Assembly (NCBI RefSeq): GCF_012847295.1 | Contig: NZ_JABBDY010000005.1 | Span: forward strand, 1 to 64,000 | Length of the DNA stretch: 64,000 nt | Source of the DNA: Microbacterium sp. MF43 | Lineage (GTDB): Bacteria > Actinomycetota > Actinomycetes > Actinomycetales > Microbacteriaceae | Direction of reading: 5' to 3' | Part shown: one piece after another, positions 44,701 to 53,319 of the stretch | How the letters are laid out: every line of letters starts with the position of its first letter | Position numbering within the stretch: position 1 is the stretch's first letter | Notes under the pieces: generated by a model | What the model was told of the DNA's origin: nothing | Seen by the model: only the letters and a program-made list of their open reading frames with translations | The model's database searches: none | Made by a program: the position numbers and the translations under genes

Positions 44701-47700
44701 CACACTGCTCGACCTCGAGGTGGTCGACACGATTCCCCAGGGTCTTCACTTCGATATGGGATGCACGCAGGGCCTGCTGCCTGCCGGCGTCACGGTCAGT
44801 TACGATGCGGCGACCCGTCAGGCGACCTTCCGCGCCGGGGACGTCGAGATCGAGACTGCTCCGTCGCAGTGGGTGTTCCATGCCACGAACGGTGCGCCAC
44901 GCCTCCGGATCTGCACGCGGGTGGATACGCTCGCCCAGCCTGGCGACACCTATGTCAACACGGTCCTGGCGAGGGCGTCCAACGCCGAGAACCAGCCCAC
45001 TGCCACGGCGACGATCCAGGTCGTCGGCTCGGGGCAGATGGGCATCACCAAGTCCGTCGACAAGCCCTTCGTCGCCAGTGGCGAGACGTACTCGTGGTCG
45101 CTGGAGTGGGGCAACACCTCGACGGTGCTCTCGTTCCTCCCGCCCGACGTGATCGATGTGCTTCCGTGGAACGGCGACGGCGCCGCGGATGCCCCGTCGC
45201 GACGTGACCAGTTCTCCTCGCAGTACACCGGGCTGGCCGAACTCGTCGGGCCGCTCGCGGCGCCGACGTACGTGCGAGGCGGCGCCGGCTCGGTACCGGG
45301 AACCTGGTACTACACGACGACCCCGTCGCCGAGCGTCGACCACGATCCTCGCGATGCGACGAACGTCGACCCGGCCGCGCCCGGCGGTCGGTGGCTCACG
45401 GCGGCCGAAGTCGCCGACTTCGACGACGTGACGGCCGTGCGATTCGTCTCGAGCACGGCGCTGCCCGTGCAGTCCCGCGTCCTCGCCCAGATCGCCGCCG
45501 TATCGACGAGCAACGACCTCGACAACGTCTACGTGAACCGCGCGATGATTTTCTCGCCGACGTTCGCGCTGCAGCCCCTGCTGTCGAACGAGCCGTACGT
45601 GCTGATGCCCGGCTTCACGCTGGGTGATCTGGTGTGGATGGATGCCGATGGCGACGGCACCCTCGATGGCGAGGAGCAGGGCGTGCCCGGGGTGACCGTC
45701 CAGGTGCGCGACGCCGGAGGGGACGTGATCGCCTCGGCCGTCACCGACGCGGCGGGACGCTGGTCGGTCGCGGCGCTGCCGGCGGGCACCTACACCGTCC
45801 ACGTCCCGGCGGCGATGTTCACCGGCGGCGGCCCTCTTGCAGGTCACCGGGTGAGCACGTTCGGATCCGGCGACGCGCTCGATCCGAACGAGAACGACGA
45901 CAACAACAACACGGCATCCCCCGATCCGGCTGCCGCCGGGCTCACCAGCGCGCCGGTGACGCTGGAGTACGTGCGCGACGGCGACGGCGACCTCACGGGC
46001 GGCAACGGCCCGAGCGGCGACGACGTGGCCTCGCTCGCGGCAGCCCTCATCCCCGACTCGTTCACCGCATTCACGATCGACCTGGCGGTGATCGCGGCCT
46101 CCGCGATCGACATCGAGAAGGCCACCAACGGCGAGGATGCCGACGATCCGACGGGACCCTTCGTCCCCGACGGCGGGGAGGTGCGCTGGACGTACGTGGT
46201 GACCAACACCGGCGCCCTGGACCTGACGGATGTCACCGTGACGGACGACATGGTCGACGCGGGCGACATCGACTGCGACGGTACGGGGAGCAATGTCATC
46301 CCCGGACCGCTCGGCCCCGGAGCATCCGTCACCTGCACGGCCACGGGCGCAGCGACCGCCGGCCAGTACGCCAACACCGGCGCGGTGAGCGCGCTGGACT
46401 CCACCGGCACGGCGGTGACCGACGAGGACCCCTCGCACTACTTCGGCGCAATGCCGTCGGTCGACATCGAGAAGGCGACGAACGGACAGGACGCCGACGA
46501 CCCGACCGGCCCGCTTGTGACGGTGGAGGGCGACGTGCGCTGGACCTACGTGGTCACGAACACCGGCAACGTGCCGCTCACCGATGTGACGGTGACCGAC
46601 GACCTGGTCGCGGCGGACGACATCGACTGCGGCGGCACGGGGAGCAACGTCCTTCCCGGGCCGCTCGCGCCAGGAGGACGCGTCACGTGCGTCGCATCGG
46701 GCACGGCCGTAGCCGGGCAGTACACCAACCTGGGAACGGTCCTGGCGACCGGACCCGAGATGACGGACGCCGCCGGCGAACCCGTGCCGGGAGTCCAGGT
46801 CGGAGACGAGGACGCCTCCCATTACCTCGGCATCGAGCCCGCCGTGCAGATCGTGAAATCGACCGACGGCGAGGATGCGAACGAGGCTCCCGGTGTCGAG
46901 CTCGCCGCGGGCGACGACGTCGAGTGGACCTACGTGGTCACCAACACCGGCACCGCCCCCCTCACGGATGTCACCGTGACGGACGACCGGGTGGAGTCCG
47001 ACGCCATCGACTGCGAGGGCACCAGCGAGAACGTGATCCCCGGCCCCCTCGCGCCGGGAGCGTCCGTCACGTGCACCGCCTCCGGCGAGGCGATCGAAGG
47101 ACAGTACGCGAACACCGGAATGGTCGAGGGGACGGGCCCCGCGACGACCGACGCCGACGGGGAGCCGGTCGCCGGCGAAGTCGTCGCCGACGCCGACCCC
47201 TCGCACTACTTCGGTCACTTCGCCGAGGTCGACATCGAGAAGGCCGTCAACGGCGAGGACGCGGACGAGGCCCCGGGAGTGCCGCTCACCGAAGGCGACG
47301 ACGTCGAGTGGACCTATGTCGTCACGAACACGGGCTCGGTGCCCCTGACGAACATCGTCGTCAGCGACGACCTGCTCGAGGCGAGCGAGATCCGGTGCGA
47401 CGGCACGCCGTCCCACGTCGTCGCCGGTCCGCTCGCACCGGGAGCCTCGTTCACCTGCGAGGCGGACGGCGTGGCGATCGGCGGCCCGTACGTCAACATC
47501 GGGTCGGTCCGTGCCGATGCTCCCGACCTCGACACGACGGTCACCGACGAAGACGCGGCGCACTATACCGGGTCACCCAAGACCGCCATCGGCGGGGATG
47601 GCGACCTGCCCGCAACGGGTGGTCCGGACCCGACGCCCCTGATCTGGGCAGGCGCTCTCGGCGTGGTGCTCGGCGGAATCCTGCTGCTGGCGACCCGGCG

Positions 47701-47740
47701 CAGGGTCAGCGCAGCAGGGAGTAGAACCGGAAGAAGCTGA
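41771..47740 (+). CDS. Large sortase-anchored surface protein with SdrD-B-like and DUF11-type repeats
   Basis: 1,989 residues from the ATG at 41771, with AAGGAG upstream. A signal peptide (about 1-45) precedes an SdrD B-like module (about 47-165; GIVWADANRDG) and a long region of DUF11-like beta-sandwiches. A second SdrD-B module (about 1282-1400) has the calcium-loop-like DADGDGTLDGEEQG. Four tandem copies of a 115-130-residue repeat start near 1446, 1564, 1691 and 1820 (each begins VDIEKATNGEDADDP or close). The C-terminus has LPATG at 1946-1950, a transmembrane helix (about 1957-1975) and a basic tail, so sortase should attach it to the wall. It is probably an adhesin or a pilus-like surface structure. 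Confidence 0.88.
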   Translation: MSGQKTGAHRARSKREARRTAVFATVVAVIMGTMLPMAGTPAAVAGPGSLISGIVWADANRDGLRDASESTKPGVTVQLLSSPGGAVIASTVSGVGGTYSFANVADGAHVVRVNAPGPFRFPATATGANDFVRAGQPLPGDPERGVSAAFTIAGATQVTGLDAGMQPIADLLVELLPEADACQGLAITGLPPFDASDGPGLDSGPGNCIVRTEDSVLQSYSVSLTGLPTGATVPNVVAQFTLSSPDGAALELVGPNTNGLPAGCLAAANGANPASSRTLNADGSITVTCNLGTMSSSVAAIQFAHRFTTDTPVPAHASVELHAYAGQGDAGMSNSVSGPEVAVTATAQWDLQKVLYPSTAVGNAGPDFTILNVGGTPLEGYLLRYRFNMVDLMGGVGGAELLWPVTFTDVLPEFPGARITECRSGHPVDGLASSPWTLTCPPVTEVQGTDGWELSIRPNSGVGADTGGGQMIMTVFVPLDEMNRAIDPTWQPGDDVPTGSFSYDNRAQDTDHWAMNGGELNFGNGQEPGWDGTGNNLATRTASSAAPSWDLQKNFRQGPAFTTQIIDGVPVEGYTVDYDFRILDLAGPENVGPWLDRPITFKDRLVTQPDAILLSCRELQPDPNVASTTCETGVQPADGWDISAMPNQRGFNNRRMDFIARLFLPLDDLPSDPCETGATIDLRNEAVDSDHWTIEGQPNNGTGFEPGWDGTTATGNNLDVRSVRPSTGECGTLTGNKQYIRNGFEVTTPTFGGDVVQSRVSLSANNARVSVDDLRMCDVFDVSVFELVPGTPRMGAFPSGSNVDPSDFVIEYAVGPNEVDTQAGPISGGVYPIDASSLNTAAAGCRTYAGPWATDPAAEFGADWLDSVNMVRIRPVDPSHVQPGPFASHLMFELETRTFYNGGPNAGEPIPSGVRLTNVGAWPTGQSGDGWATLPRQLTFSGMQLAVSKTVTPTQYLPGDPAVWDLQVSINRATIGATLLDLEVVDTIPQGLHFDMGCTQGLLPAGVTVSYDAATRQATFRAGDVEIETAPSQWVFHATNGAPRLRICTRVDTLAQPGDTYVNTVLARASNAENQPTATATIQVVGSGQMGITKSVDKPFVASGETYSWSLEWGNTSTVLSFLPPDVIDVLPWNGDGAADAPSRRDQFSSQYTGLAELVGPLAAPTYVRGGAGSVPGTWYYTTTPSPSVDHDPRDATNVDPAAPGGRWLTAAEVADFDDVTAVRFVSSTALPVQSRVLAQIAAVSTSNDLDNVYVNRAMIFSPTFALQPLLSNEPYVLMPGFTLGDLVWMDADGDGTLDGEEQGVPGVTVQVRDAGGDVIASAVTDAAGRWSVAALPAGTYTVHVPAAMFTGGGPLAGHRVSTFGSGDALDPNENDDNNNTASPDPAAAGLTSAPVTLEYVRDGDGDLTGGNGPSGDDVASLAAALIPDSFTAFTIDLAVIAASAIDIEKATNGEDADDPTGPFVPDGGEVRWTYVVTNTGALDLTDVTVTDDMVDAGDIDCDGTGSNVIPGPLGPGASVTCTATGAATAGQYANTGAVSALDSTGTAVTDEDPSHYFGAMPSVDIEKATNGQDADDPTGPLVTVEGDVRWTYVVTNTGNVPLTDVTVTDDLVAADDIDCGGTGSNVLPGPLAPGGRVTCVASGTAVAGQYTNLGTVLATGPEMTDAAGEPVPGVQVGDEDASHYLGIEPAVQIVKSTDGEDANEAPGVELAAGDDVEWTYVVTNTGTAPLTDVTVTDDRVESDAIDCEGTSENVIPGPLAPGASVTCTASGEAIEGQYANTGMVEGTGPATTDADGEPVAGEVVADADPSHYFGHFAEVDIEKAVNGEDADEAPGVPLTEGDDVEWTYVVTNTGSVPLTNIVVSDDLLEASEIRCDGTPSHVVAGPLAPGASFTCEADGVAIGGPYVNIGSVRADAPDLDTTVTDEDAAHYTGSPKTAIGGDGDLPATGGPDPTPLIWAGALGVVLGGILLLATRRRVSAAGSRTGRS

Positions 47741-48785
47741 AGTCTTCGATGGGGAGGATCTGCAGATCGGCGAATCCGGCATCCTGCGCGTAGCGTCGGA
47801 GGGTCTCGGGGCGCATGACGGTCCCGGTGCCGGCGCTCGGCCGATGCGACAGTCCGTCGGGCAGGCAGCAGAAGAGGCTGAATCCGTACATGAGTCGTTC
47901 GACGTCGTCACCGGGCGCGACGAGCCGCTCCCCTACCGCCTCGTCCATGACGACCACCGGCCCGCCGTCCCGGACCGCGACCCGCATCGCCCCCAGCACA
48001 TCGACAGGCCGGGGCATGTCGTGGATGCACTCGAAGGCGAAAGCGGCGTCGAACGGGCCGTAATACTCGAGTCCGTCGCCGTCGGCGTTGTGGAACTCCA
48101 CGCGGTCCGCCACGCCCGCCTGCTCGGCGTTCATCCTCGCGAGCTCGATCGAGGGCTCGTCGATATCGAACCCGTGCACGCGGAGCTCCGGGTAGGCGCG
48201 TGCCAGTTCTATCGACGACCAGCCTCCGCCCATCCCCACGTCGGCGATGCGTCCGCCGGGGCGGGACAGCACTTCGTGGAGGTCCGGCACCTCGGCGAAC
48301 GCCGCACCGAGCTCTGCGAACCACGGCCGGTTCAGGTCGGCCTGCGCCTCGCGCGCATCGGCGCCGAGCTGCTCCCAGCTCACGCCCCCTCCGGTGCGAT
48401 AGGCGTCGAGAAGGTGGGCCGTCTGCGCCCCGGATGCCGCGAACAGCCGCGTCAGCGGAGCCAGATAGGCGAGGCTGGTCATGTCGGTCAGCACCTCGGC
48501 CGCACCGGCCGGCAGCGCGTATCGCCCATCGTCGCCCAGGGAGAGGACCCCGCTCGTCGCCTGCTGTTCGAGCCACTCCCGCGCGTACCTCGGCGCTGTC
48601 GCGGTGCGCGCGGCCAGTTCGTCCGGCGTGCAAGGTCCATGATCGGCGAGGCTGCGATACCAGCCGAGCCGGTCGCCGACGTAAGCCGACATGACGTCGA
48701 TCCAGCCCAGGGCGGAGGACAGCATGCGCTCGGCGAAGGCGTCGGCGCTCATGCCGGCAGGGGAGGTCTCTGGCGAGGTGGACAT
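47706..48785 (-). CDS. Class I SAM-dependent methyltransferase with N-terminal winged helix
   Basis: 359 residues. Residues 20-110 form a winged-helix-like domain (CTPDELAARTATAPRYAREW), as in small-molecule O-methyltransferases. The Rossmann core has ADVGMGGGWSSIELARAYP for SAM binding, then HGFDIDEPSIELA and FAFECIHDMPRPVDVL. The substrate is unknown. Its 3' end overlaps the converging surface-protein gene by 35 bases. Confidence 0.85.
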   Translation of the reverse strand: MSTSPETSPAGMSADAFAERMLSSALGWIDVMSAYVGDRLGWYRSLADHGPCTPDELAARTATAPRYAREWLEQQATSGVLSLGDDGRYALPAGAAEVLTDMTSLAYLAPLTRLFAASGAQTAHLLDAYRTGGGVSWEQLGADAREAQADLNRPWFAELGAAFAEVPDLHEVLSRPGGRIADVGMGGGWSSIELARAYPELRVHGFDIDEPSIELARMNAEQAGVADRVEFHNADGDGLEYYGPFDAAFAFECIHDMPRPVDVLGAMRVAVRDGGPVVVMDEAVGERLVAPGDDVERLMYGFSLFCCLPDGLSHRPSAGTGTVMRPETLRRYAQDAGFADLQILPIEDFSFFRFYSLLR

Positions 48786-48940
48786 GAGGAACCCCGTTTC
48801 ACTCGTGCAGGCGAGCGCCCCCGTGCGCTCGCATCCCCGACGGTACGAGCGTCGGGGCGGCCGCGCCAGTCCCTCCCGGCGCAGATCTGCCTCCGCGTGC
48901 GCTCCCGGTGACCCGACCCGGTCGGCTCGAACGCCCGGGT

Positions 48941-49375
48941 CTACCAGGCGATCAGCGTGACCGGCGTGATCTCGATGACCGTGCTGTAGCGGGCGAACAT
49001 GGCCTCACCCGGCAGCCCGAGACGCAGCATCCACTCGCCGTACTTCGCGTCGTACTCGGCGCCGATGCGCTCGCGCCACGCCGGCCCCGCGCCCGGGAAG
49101 AGCGTCGTCGTTCCCCGCAGGACGCTGAGCTGCTCGCCGTCGGGGCCCGCCTCGAGATGCAGGAGCACTTTGGGATCGGCCTGCAGATTGCGCACCTTCA
49201 CGGTCGCGGGCTCGCTGAGCACGATGGCACGGTCACCCAGCCAGAGGAACCAGACCGGCACGGCGTGCGGGTATCCGTCGCGGCCGTTCGTGCCGATCCA
49301 CGCGACCTGCTCGCTCTCGAGTCGCGCGAGGGTGCGGGCGTGGGCCTTGTCGGCCGGGTCGAAGACGAAGCTCAT
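48941..49375 (-). CDS. PPOX-class (pyridoxamine oxidase-like, F420/FMN-dependent) protein
   Basis: 144 residues from the ATG at 49375. The split-barrel pattern is clear: LESEQVAWIGTNGRDGYPHA, PVWFLWLGDRAIVLSEP and KVRNLQADPKVLLHLE. Such proteins reduce or oxidise small molecules with F420 or FMN; the substrate is unassigned. The start overlaps the pheA stop (ATGA). Confidence 0.85.
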   Translation of the reverse strand: MSFVFDPADKAHARTLARLESEQVAWIGTNGRDGYPHAVPVWFLWLGDRAIVLSEPATVKVRNLQADPKVLLHLEAGPDGEQLSVLRGTTTLFPGAGPAWRERIGAEYDAKYGEWMLRLGLPGEAMFARYSTVIEITPVTLIAW

Positions 49376-50349
49376 GTCTCGTCCGGCTCTCCGCTGAGCA
49401 GGCCTCGCAGCCAGTCGCGCGCCTCGACGAAGACGTCGTCGGAGTAGCGCTCGGGGTAGTGCACGACGGCGCGATCGGCGCGCGGGTACGAGCCGAGGAA
49501 GACGACCTTCGGGCTGAACCGGCGAAGCCCGAGCAGCGCATCGGCCATCCGCTCGTCTTCGATGTGACCGTCGGCATCGATCACGAAGCGGTACCGTCCG
49601 AGGGCATCGCCGATCGGGCGCGAGGCCAGCAGCGACAGGTTGATCCCTCGCGTGGCGAACTGCTCGAGCATCTCGAGCAGGGCGCCGGGGTGGTCGTCGG
49701 GCAGCTCGACGATGAGCGACGTCTTGTCGGCGCCGGTCGGCGGGGGCGGGGCGACGGTGCGGCTGACGAGCACGAAGCGCGTCACGGCGTTGGCGTTGTC
49801 GCCGATCGCCGACGCGAGCAGCTCGAGCTCGTGGTGCTCGAGGATCCCGGGAGGCGCGATCGCGGCATCCGCGTCGCTGCTTCCGTCGATCAGGCTCATC
49901 GCGCTCGCGACGTTGCTGGCCGCCGGGATGTGCGCGTGCGCGGGGAGGGTCTTCGACAGCCACTGAAGGCACTGCGCGTACGCGACCGGGTGCGCCGCCA
50001 CGAGCGAGACGTCCTCGAGACGAGCACCGGGGCGCCCGACGAGGACGAACTCGACCGGCACGAGGTACTCCCCCACGATCCGCAGGTTCGGCACGGTGGC
50101 CAACGCGTCCTGCGCCGTCGACACACCGCCGTCGACCGAGTTCTCGATCGCGATCATCGCCGCATCCGAGCGCCCGTCCACGACGTCGGTCAGCGCCTCG
50201 CCGACATTGCGCACGGGGCGCCACTCGTGCCCTCGCGCCTCGGGGACCTGCGCGAGGGCGGCCTCGGTGAACGTCCCCGCCGGGCCGAGGTAGCTGTAGG
50301 TACGGCGATGGGGGACGGATGCCTCGGTCTCGAGCGCCTCGGAAGTCAC
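49372..50349 (-). CDS. pheA: Prephenate dehydratase
   Basis: 325 residues from a GTG at 50349. The catalytic domain begins TYSYLGPAGTFTEAAL and includes MIAIENSVDGGVSTAQDAL and VAAHPVAYAQCLQWL. The threonine-phenylalanine catalytic motif is found as TRFVLVSR. A C-terminal ACT domain (KTSLIVELPDDHPGALLEML, then ESRP-like LLASRPIGDALGRYRF) binds phenylalanine for feedback control. It converts prephenate to phenylpyruvate in phenylalanine synthesis. It is coupled to the PPOX gene. Confidence 0.93.
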   Translation of the reverse strand: MTSEALETEASVPHRRTYSYLGPAGTFTEAALAQVPEARGHEWRPVRNVGEALTDVVDGRSDAAMIAIENSVDGGVSTAQDALATVPNLRIVGEYLVPVEFVLVGRPGARLEDVSLVAAHPVAYAQCLQWLSKTLPAHAHIPAASNVASAMSLIDGSSDADAAIAPPGILEHHELELLASAIGDNANAVTRFVLVSRTVAPPPPTGADKTSLIVELPDDHPGALLEMLEQFATRGINLSLLASRPIGDALGRYRFVIDADGHIEDERMADALLGLRRFSPKVVFLGSYPRADRAVVHYPERYSDDVFVEARDWLRGLLSGEPDET

Positions 50350-50373
50350 GCGTGCCAGCCTAGCGACGTGCAC

Positions 50374-50436
50374 AACTCCTCATCTCCCGCGCCGAGACAC
50401 CGGCCTGCGGCCGGATCCCCACGCGCCGGAGGAGTT
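50374..50436. repeat. Nested inverted repeats between pheA and pgm
   Basis: The outer arms AACTCCTC (50374-50381) and GAGGAGTT (50429-50436) enclose a perfect CCGGCC-TGC-GGCCGG hairpin (50400-50414). It lies in the divergent promoter region, so it is probably not a terminator; a dispersed repeat or regulatory structure is possible. Confidence 0.5.
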
Positions 50437-50507
50437 ATGCCCCGGTCGGGCCGACATCCGGCGTCAAGCCCACGACACGAACGCCCGTCAGCGGGCAGAC
50501 TGGACAC

Positions 50508-52148
50508 ATGACTCGCGCAGGACAGCCCGCCGAAGCATCCGATCTCATCGACATCGATGAGCTGATCGCCGCCTACTACGACCGGCGGCCCGACCCCGAC
50601 GTGCCCGAGCAGCGCGTCGCCTTCGGCACGAGCGGCCACCGCGGTTCGTCGCTGAGCTCCAGCTTCAACGAGGTGCACATCCTCGCCACGACGCAGGCGA
50701 TCGTCGACTATCGCCGCGCGCAGGGGATCGAGGGGCCGCTGTTCCTCGGGCGCGACACGCACGGGCTGTCGCTGCCGGCGGAGCGCAGCGCGATCGAAGT
50801 GCTCGTGGCCAACGGCGTGGACGTGCGGGTCGACGCGCGTGACTCGTGGGTGCCCACGCCCGCACTGAGTCACGCGATCCTGACGTACAACAACGGCCGG
50901 GATGCCGCGGATCCGGGTCGCGCCGACGGCATCGTCGTCACCCCCAGCCACAACCCGCCGCGCGACGGCGGCTTCAAGTACAACCCGCCGAACGGCGGCC
51001 CCGCCGACACCGACGCGACCGGATGGATCGCGGATCGGGCCAACGAGCTCATCGCGGCAGACCTGGCCGGGGTCGCGCGCACGCCGTTCAAGGACCTCGA
51101 CGGCGACGCCCTCGGCCAGTACGACTTCCGCGACGCCTACGTGCGGGATCTCGCGAGCATCATCGACGTCAATGCGATCCGCGCCGCCGGCGTCCGGATC
51201 GGCGCCGACCCGCTGGGCGGGGCGTCGGTGGAGTACTGGTCGCTCATCGCCGAGGTGCACGGGCTCGACCTGACGGTGGTGAACCCCGACGTCGATCCCA
51301 CGTGGAAGTTCATGACGCTCGACTGGGACGAGAAGATCCGCATGGACCCGTCGTCGCCGTCCGCGATGGCGGCGCTCGTCGCACGACGCGACGAGTACGA
51401 CATCCTGACGGGAAACGATGCCGACGCCGACCGGCACGGCATCGTCACCCCTGACGGCGGGCTCATGAACCCGAACCACTACCTCGCGGTCGCGATCGAC
51501 TACCTGTACTCGCACCGGCCGGATTGGCCGACGGATGCCGCAGTCGGCAAGACCCTCGTGTCGTCGATGATCATCGACCGGGTGGCCGCATCACTGGGGC
51601 GCCGACTGCTGGAGGTGCCCGTGGGGTTCAAGTGGTTCGTCCCCGGGCTCCTCGACGGGTCCGTCGCGTTCGGCGGCGAGGAGTCCGCCGGCGCATCGTT
51701 CCTGCGCAAGGACGGCACGGTGTGGACGACCGACAAGGACGGCATCCTGCTGTGCCTGCTTGCGGCCGAGATCCTCGCGGTGACGGGCAAGACGCCGTCG
51801 CAGCGCTACGCCGAGCTCGAGTCGCAGTTCGGCTCGTCGGCCTATCAGCGGGTGGACGCCCCTGCGAGCCCCGCCCAGAAAGCAGCGCTCGGCAAGCTCG
51901 CACCCGAGGCGGTGACGGCGACCGAACTGGCCGGTGAGCCGATCACCGCGAAGCTGTCGCACGCGCCCGGGAACGGCGCAGCCATCGGCGGCCTGAAGGT
52001 GCAGACCGAGCACGCCTGGTTCGCCGCGCGCCCGTCGGGGACCGAGGATGTCTACAAGCTCTACGCGGAATCGCTCAAGGGTCCCGAGCACCTCGCGGCG
52101 GTGCAGGACGAGGCTCGCCGCGTGGTGGCGGCCGCGCTGGGAGACTGA
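50508..52148 (+). CDS. pgm: Phosphoglucomutase (alpha-D-glucose-specific)
   Basis: 546 residues, the expected length. [18 protein letters not shown] at the N-terminus, the phosphoserine S147 in [17 protein letters not shown], the metal loop [10 protein letters not shown], the sugar-binding loop FGGEESAG and the phosphate-binding end [14 protein letters not shown] are all present. It interconverts glucose 1-phosphate and glucose 6-phosphate, linking glycogen, nucleotide-sugar and central metabolism. Confidence 0.95.
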   Translation: MTRAGQPAEASDLIDIDELIAAYYDRRPDPDVPEQRVAFGTSGHRGSSLSSSFNEVHILATTQAIVDYRRAQGIEGPLFLGRDTHGLSLPAERSAIEVLVANGVDVRVDARDSWVPTPALSHAILTYNNGRDAADPGRADGIVVTPSHNPPRDGGFKYNPPNGGPADTDATGWIADRANELIAADLAGVARTPFKDLDGDALGQYDFRDAYVRDLASIIDVNAIRAAGVRIGADPLGGASVEYWSLIAEVHGLDLTVVNPDVDPTWKFMTLDWDEKIRMDPSSPSAMAALVARRDEYDILTGNDADADRHGIVTPDGGLMNPNHYLAVAIDYLYSHRPDWPTDAAVGKTLVSSMIIDRVAASLGRRLLEVPVGFKWFVPGLLDGSVAFGGEESAGASFLRKDGTVWTTDKDGILLCLLAAEILAVTGKTPSQRYAELESQFGSSAYQRVDAPASPAQKAALGKLAPEAVTATELAGEPITAKLSHAPGNGAAIGGLKVQTEHAWFAARPSGTEDVYKLYAESLKGPEHLAAVQDEARRVVAAALGD

Positions 52149-52226
52149 CCCGTCGGGGTGCGAGCGCACGCTCCCGGGGACCGAGTGAGCGGAAGTTGAG
52201 CGAGCAATCACACGGTCGGCGTGAGA

Positions 52227-52234
52227 AAGCGCTT
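52227..52234. promoter_or_regulatory. LacI-type operator half-palindrome AAGCGCTT
   Basis: A perfect 8-base palindrome within GAAAGCGCTTGC, 45 bases before the downstream LacI start. AAGCGCTT with a central CG is the core of many LacI/GalR operators, suggesting autoregulation. Confidence 0.55.
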
Positions 52235-52278
52235 GCCGCCCGGTGCCGCGTGAGCAATGCGGCCATAGACTCAGCACT

Positions 52279-53313
52279 GTGAGCGACCAGCACGCGCCTA
52301 CCCGAGGCGCCGCAACACTTCATGACGTCGCACGCGAGGCCGGTGTGTCCCTGGCGACAGCCTCTCGCGTGCTCAACGGATCGACCCGCAAAGTGGCCGA
52401 GAGCTACCGCGAACGCGTCGAGGCCGCAGCCGAGAAGCTCGGCTACACGCCCAACCTGTCCGCGCAGGCGACGGCTCGCGGGACCTCGGCGATGGTGGCA
52501 CTTCTCGTGCCCGACATCGCCGACCCGGCCAGCGCACTCCTCGCCTCCGGGGTCGCCCGGGGTGCCGAGGAGGCCGGTGTGGTCCTGACGATCGCGGTGA
52601 CCGAGCACGACCCGGAGCGGGAGGTGCGGCTCGTTCACGCACTGCGCGGCCATCGGCCGCGCGGTCTCATCCTCGCCGAAGCCCGCTCGGGCGCGCCGCA
52701 GGGAGCGGACCTGGAGCGTGAGCTGCAGGCGTTCGCCGACATGAACGGCCGCGCCGTGACGGTCGGCGGCGAGGAGAAGACGGCCCGCAGCATCGCGCTC
52801 GACGACCGCGCGGGAGCCCGCGCACTCGGGGCCGAACTCGCGGGACGAGGCTATCGCGAGGCGGTGGTCGTCGCTGCCCCGGCGGGGCTGCGCGCATCCG
52901 ACGCACGCGTCGAAGGCTTCGCCGAGGGCTTCCAGAGCGGCGGGGGCGAGGTGCGCGAGATCCGCCGGAGCGGGTTCGCCCGAGACGACGGCTACGCCGC
53001 CGCACGAGACCTGCTCGCCGACGGTCTCGACGCGGGAACCCTCGTCTTCGCGGTCAGCGATGCGGTCGCCTTCGGGGTCATGGCCGCCGTCCAGGACGCC
53101 GGACGCGAGGTCGGCGCCGATATCGCGGTCGCCGGGTTCGACGACATCCCGGCGGCTCGCGACATCCGCCCCGGGCTCACGACCGTGCGCGTTCCGCTCG
53201 AAGAGGTCGGCTACCGGGCCCTGCGGGCCGTGGTCGAGACGGACCCGGATGCCTCGACACCGGGGCTCACCCTCGAGGTCCTCGTCCGCGAGAGCACTCC
53301 GCCGCGCCGCTGA
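52279..53313 (+). CDS. LacI-family transcriptional regulator (converging on the kdu/kdg operon)
   Basis: 344 residues from a GTG at 52279 without a ribosome site, so possibly leaderless. The HTH reads ATLHDVAREAGVSLATASRV, the hinge YTPNLSAQATARGTS, and the sensor domain ends VAGFDDIPAARDIRPGLTTV. It ends 7 bases from the converging eda stop. By position it may control the uronate operon as a KdgR-like or global sugar regulator. The target is inferred. Confidence 0.88.
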   Translation: MSDQHAPTRGAATLHDVAREAGVSLATASRVLNGSTRKVAESYRERVEAAAEKLGYTPNLSAQATARGTSAMVALLVPDIADPASALLASGVARGAEEAGVVLTIAVTEHDPEREVRLVHALRGHRPRGLILAEARSGAPQGADLERELQAFADMNGRAVTVGGEEKTARSIALDDRAGARALGAELAGRGYREAVVVAAPAGLRASDARVEGFAEGFQSGGGEVREIRRSGFARDDGYAAARDLLADGLDAGTLVFAVSDAVAFGVMAAVQDAGREVGADIAVAGFDDIPAARDIRPGLTTVRVPLEEVGYRALRAVVETDPDASTPGLTLEVLVRESTPPRR

Positions 53314-53319
53314 GCGCCG

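Noticed and set aside
44165-47563. 1,132-codon open frame antisense to the surface-protein gene
   Set aside because: High-GC antisense artefact: composition is Arg/Val/Gly-rich without motifs, while the sense strand has a signal peptide, repeats and LPATG.
50374-50436. Nested inverted repeat between pheA and pgm as a terminator
   Set aside because: Both flanking genes start, rather than end, here, so it was kept only as a repeat.
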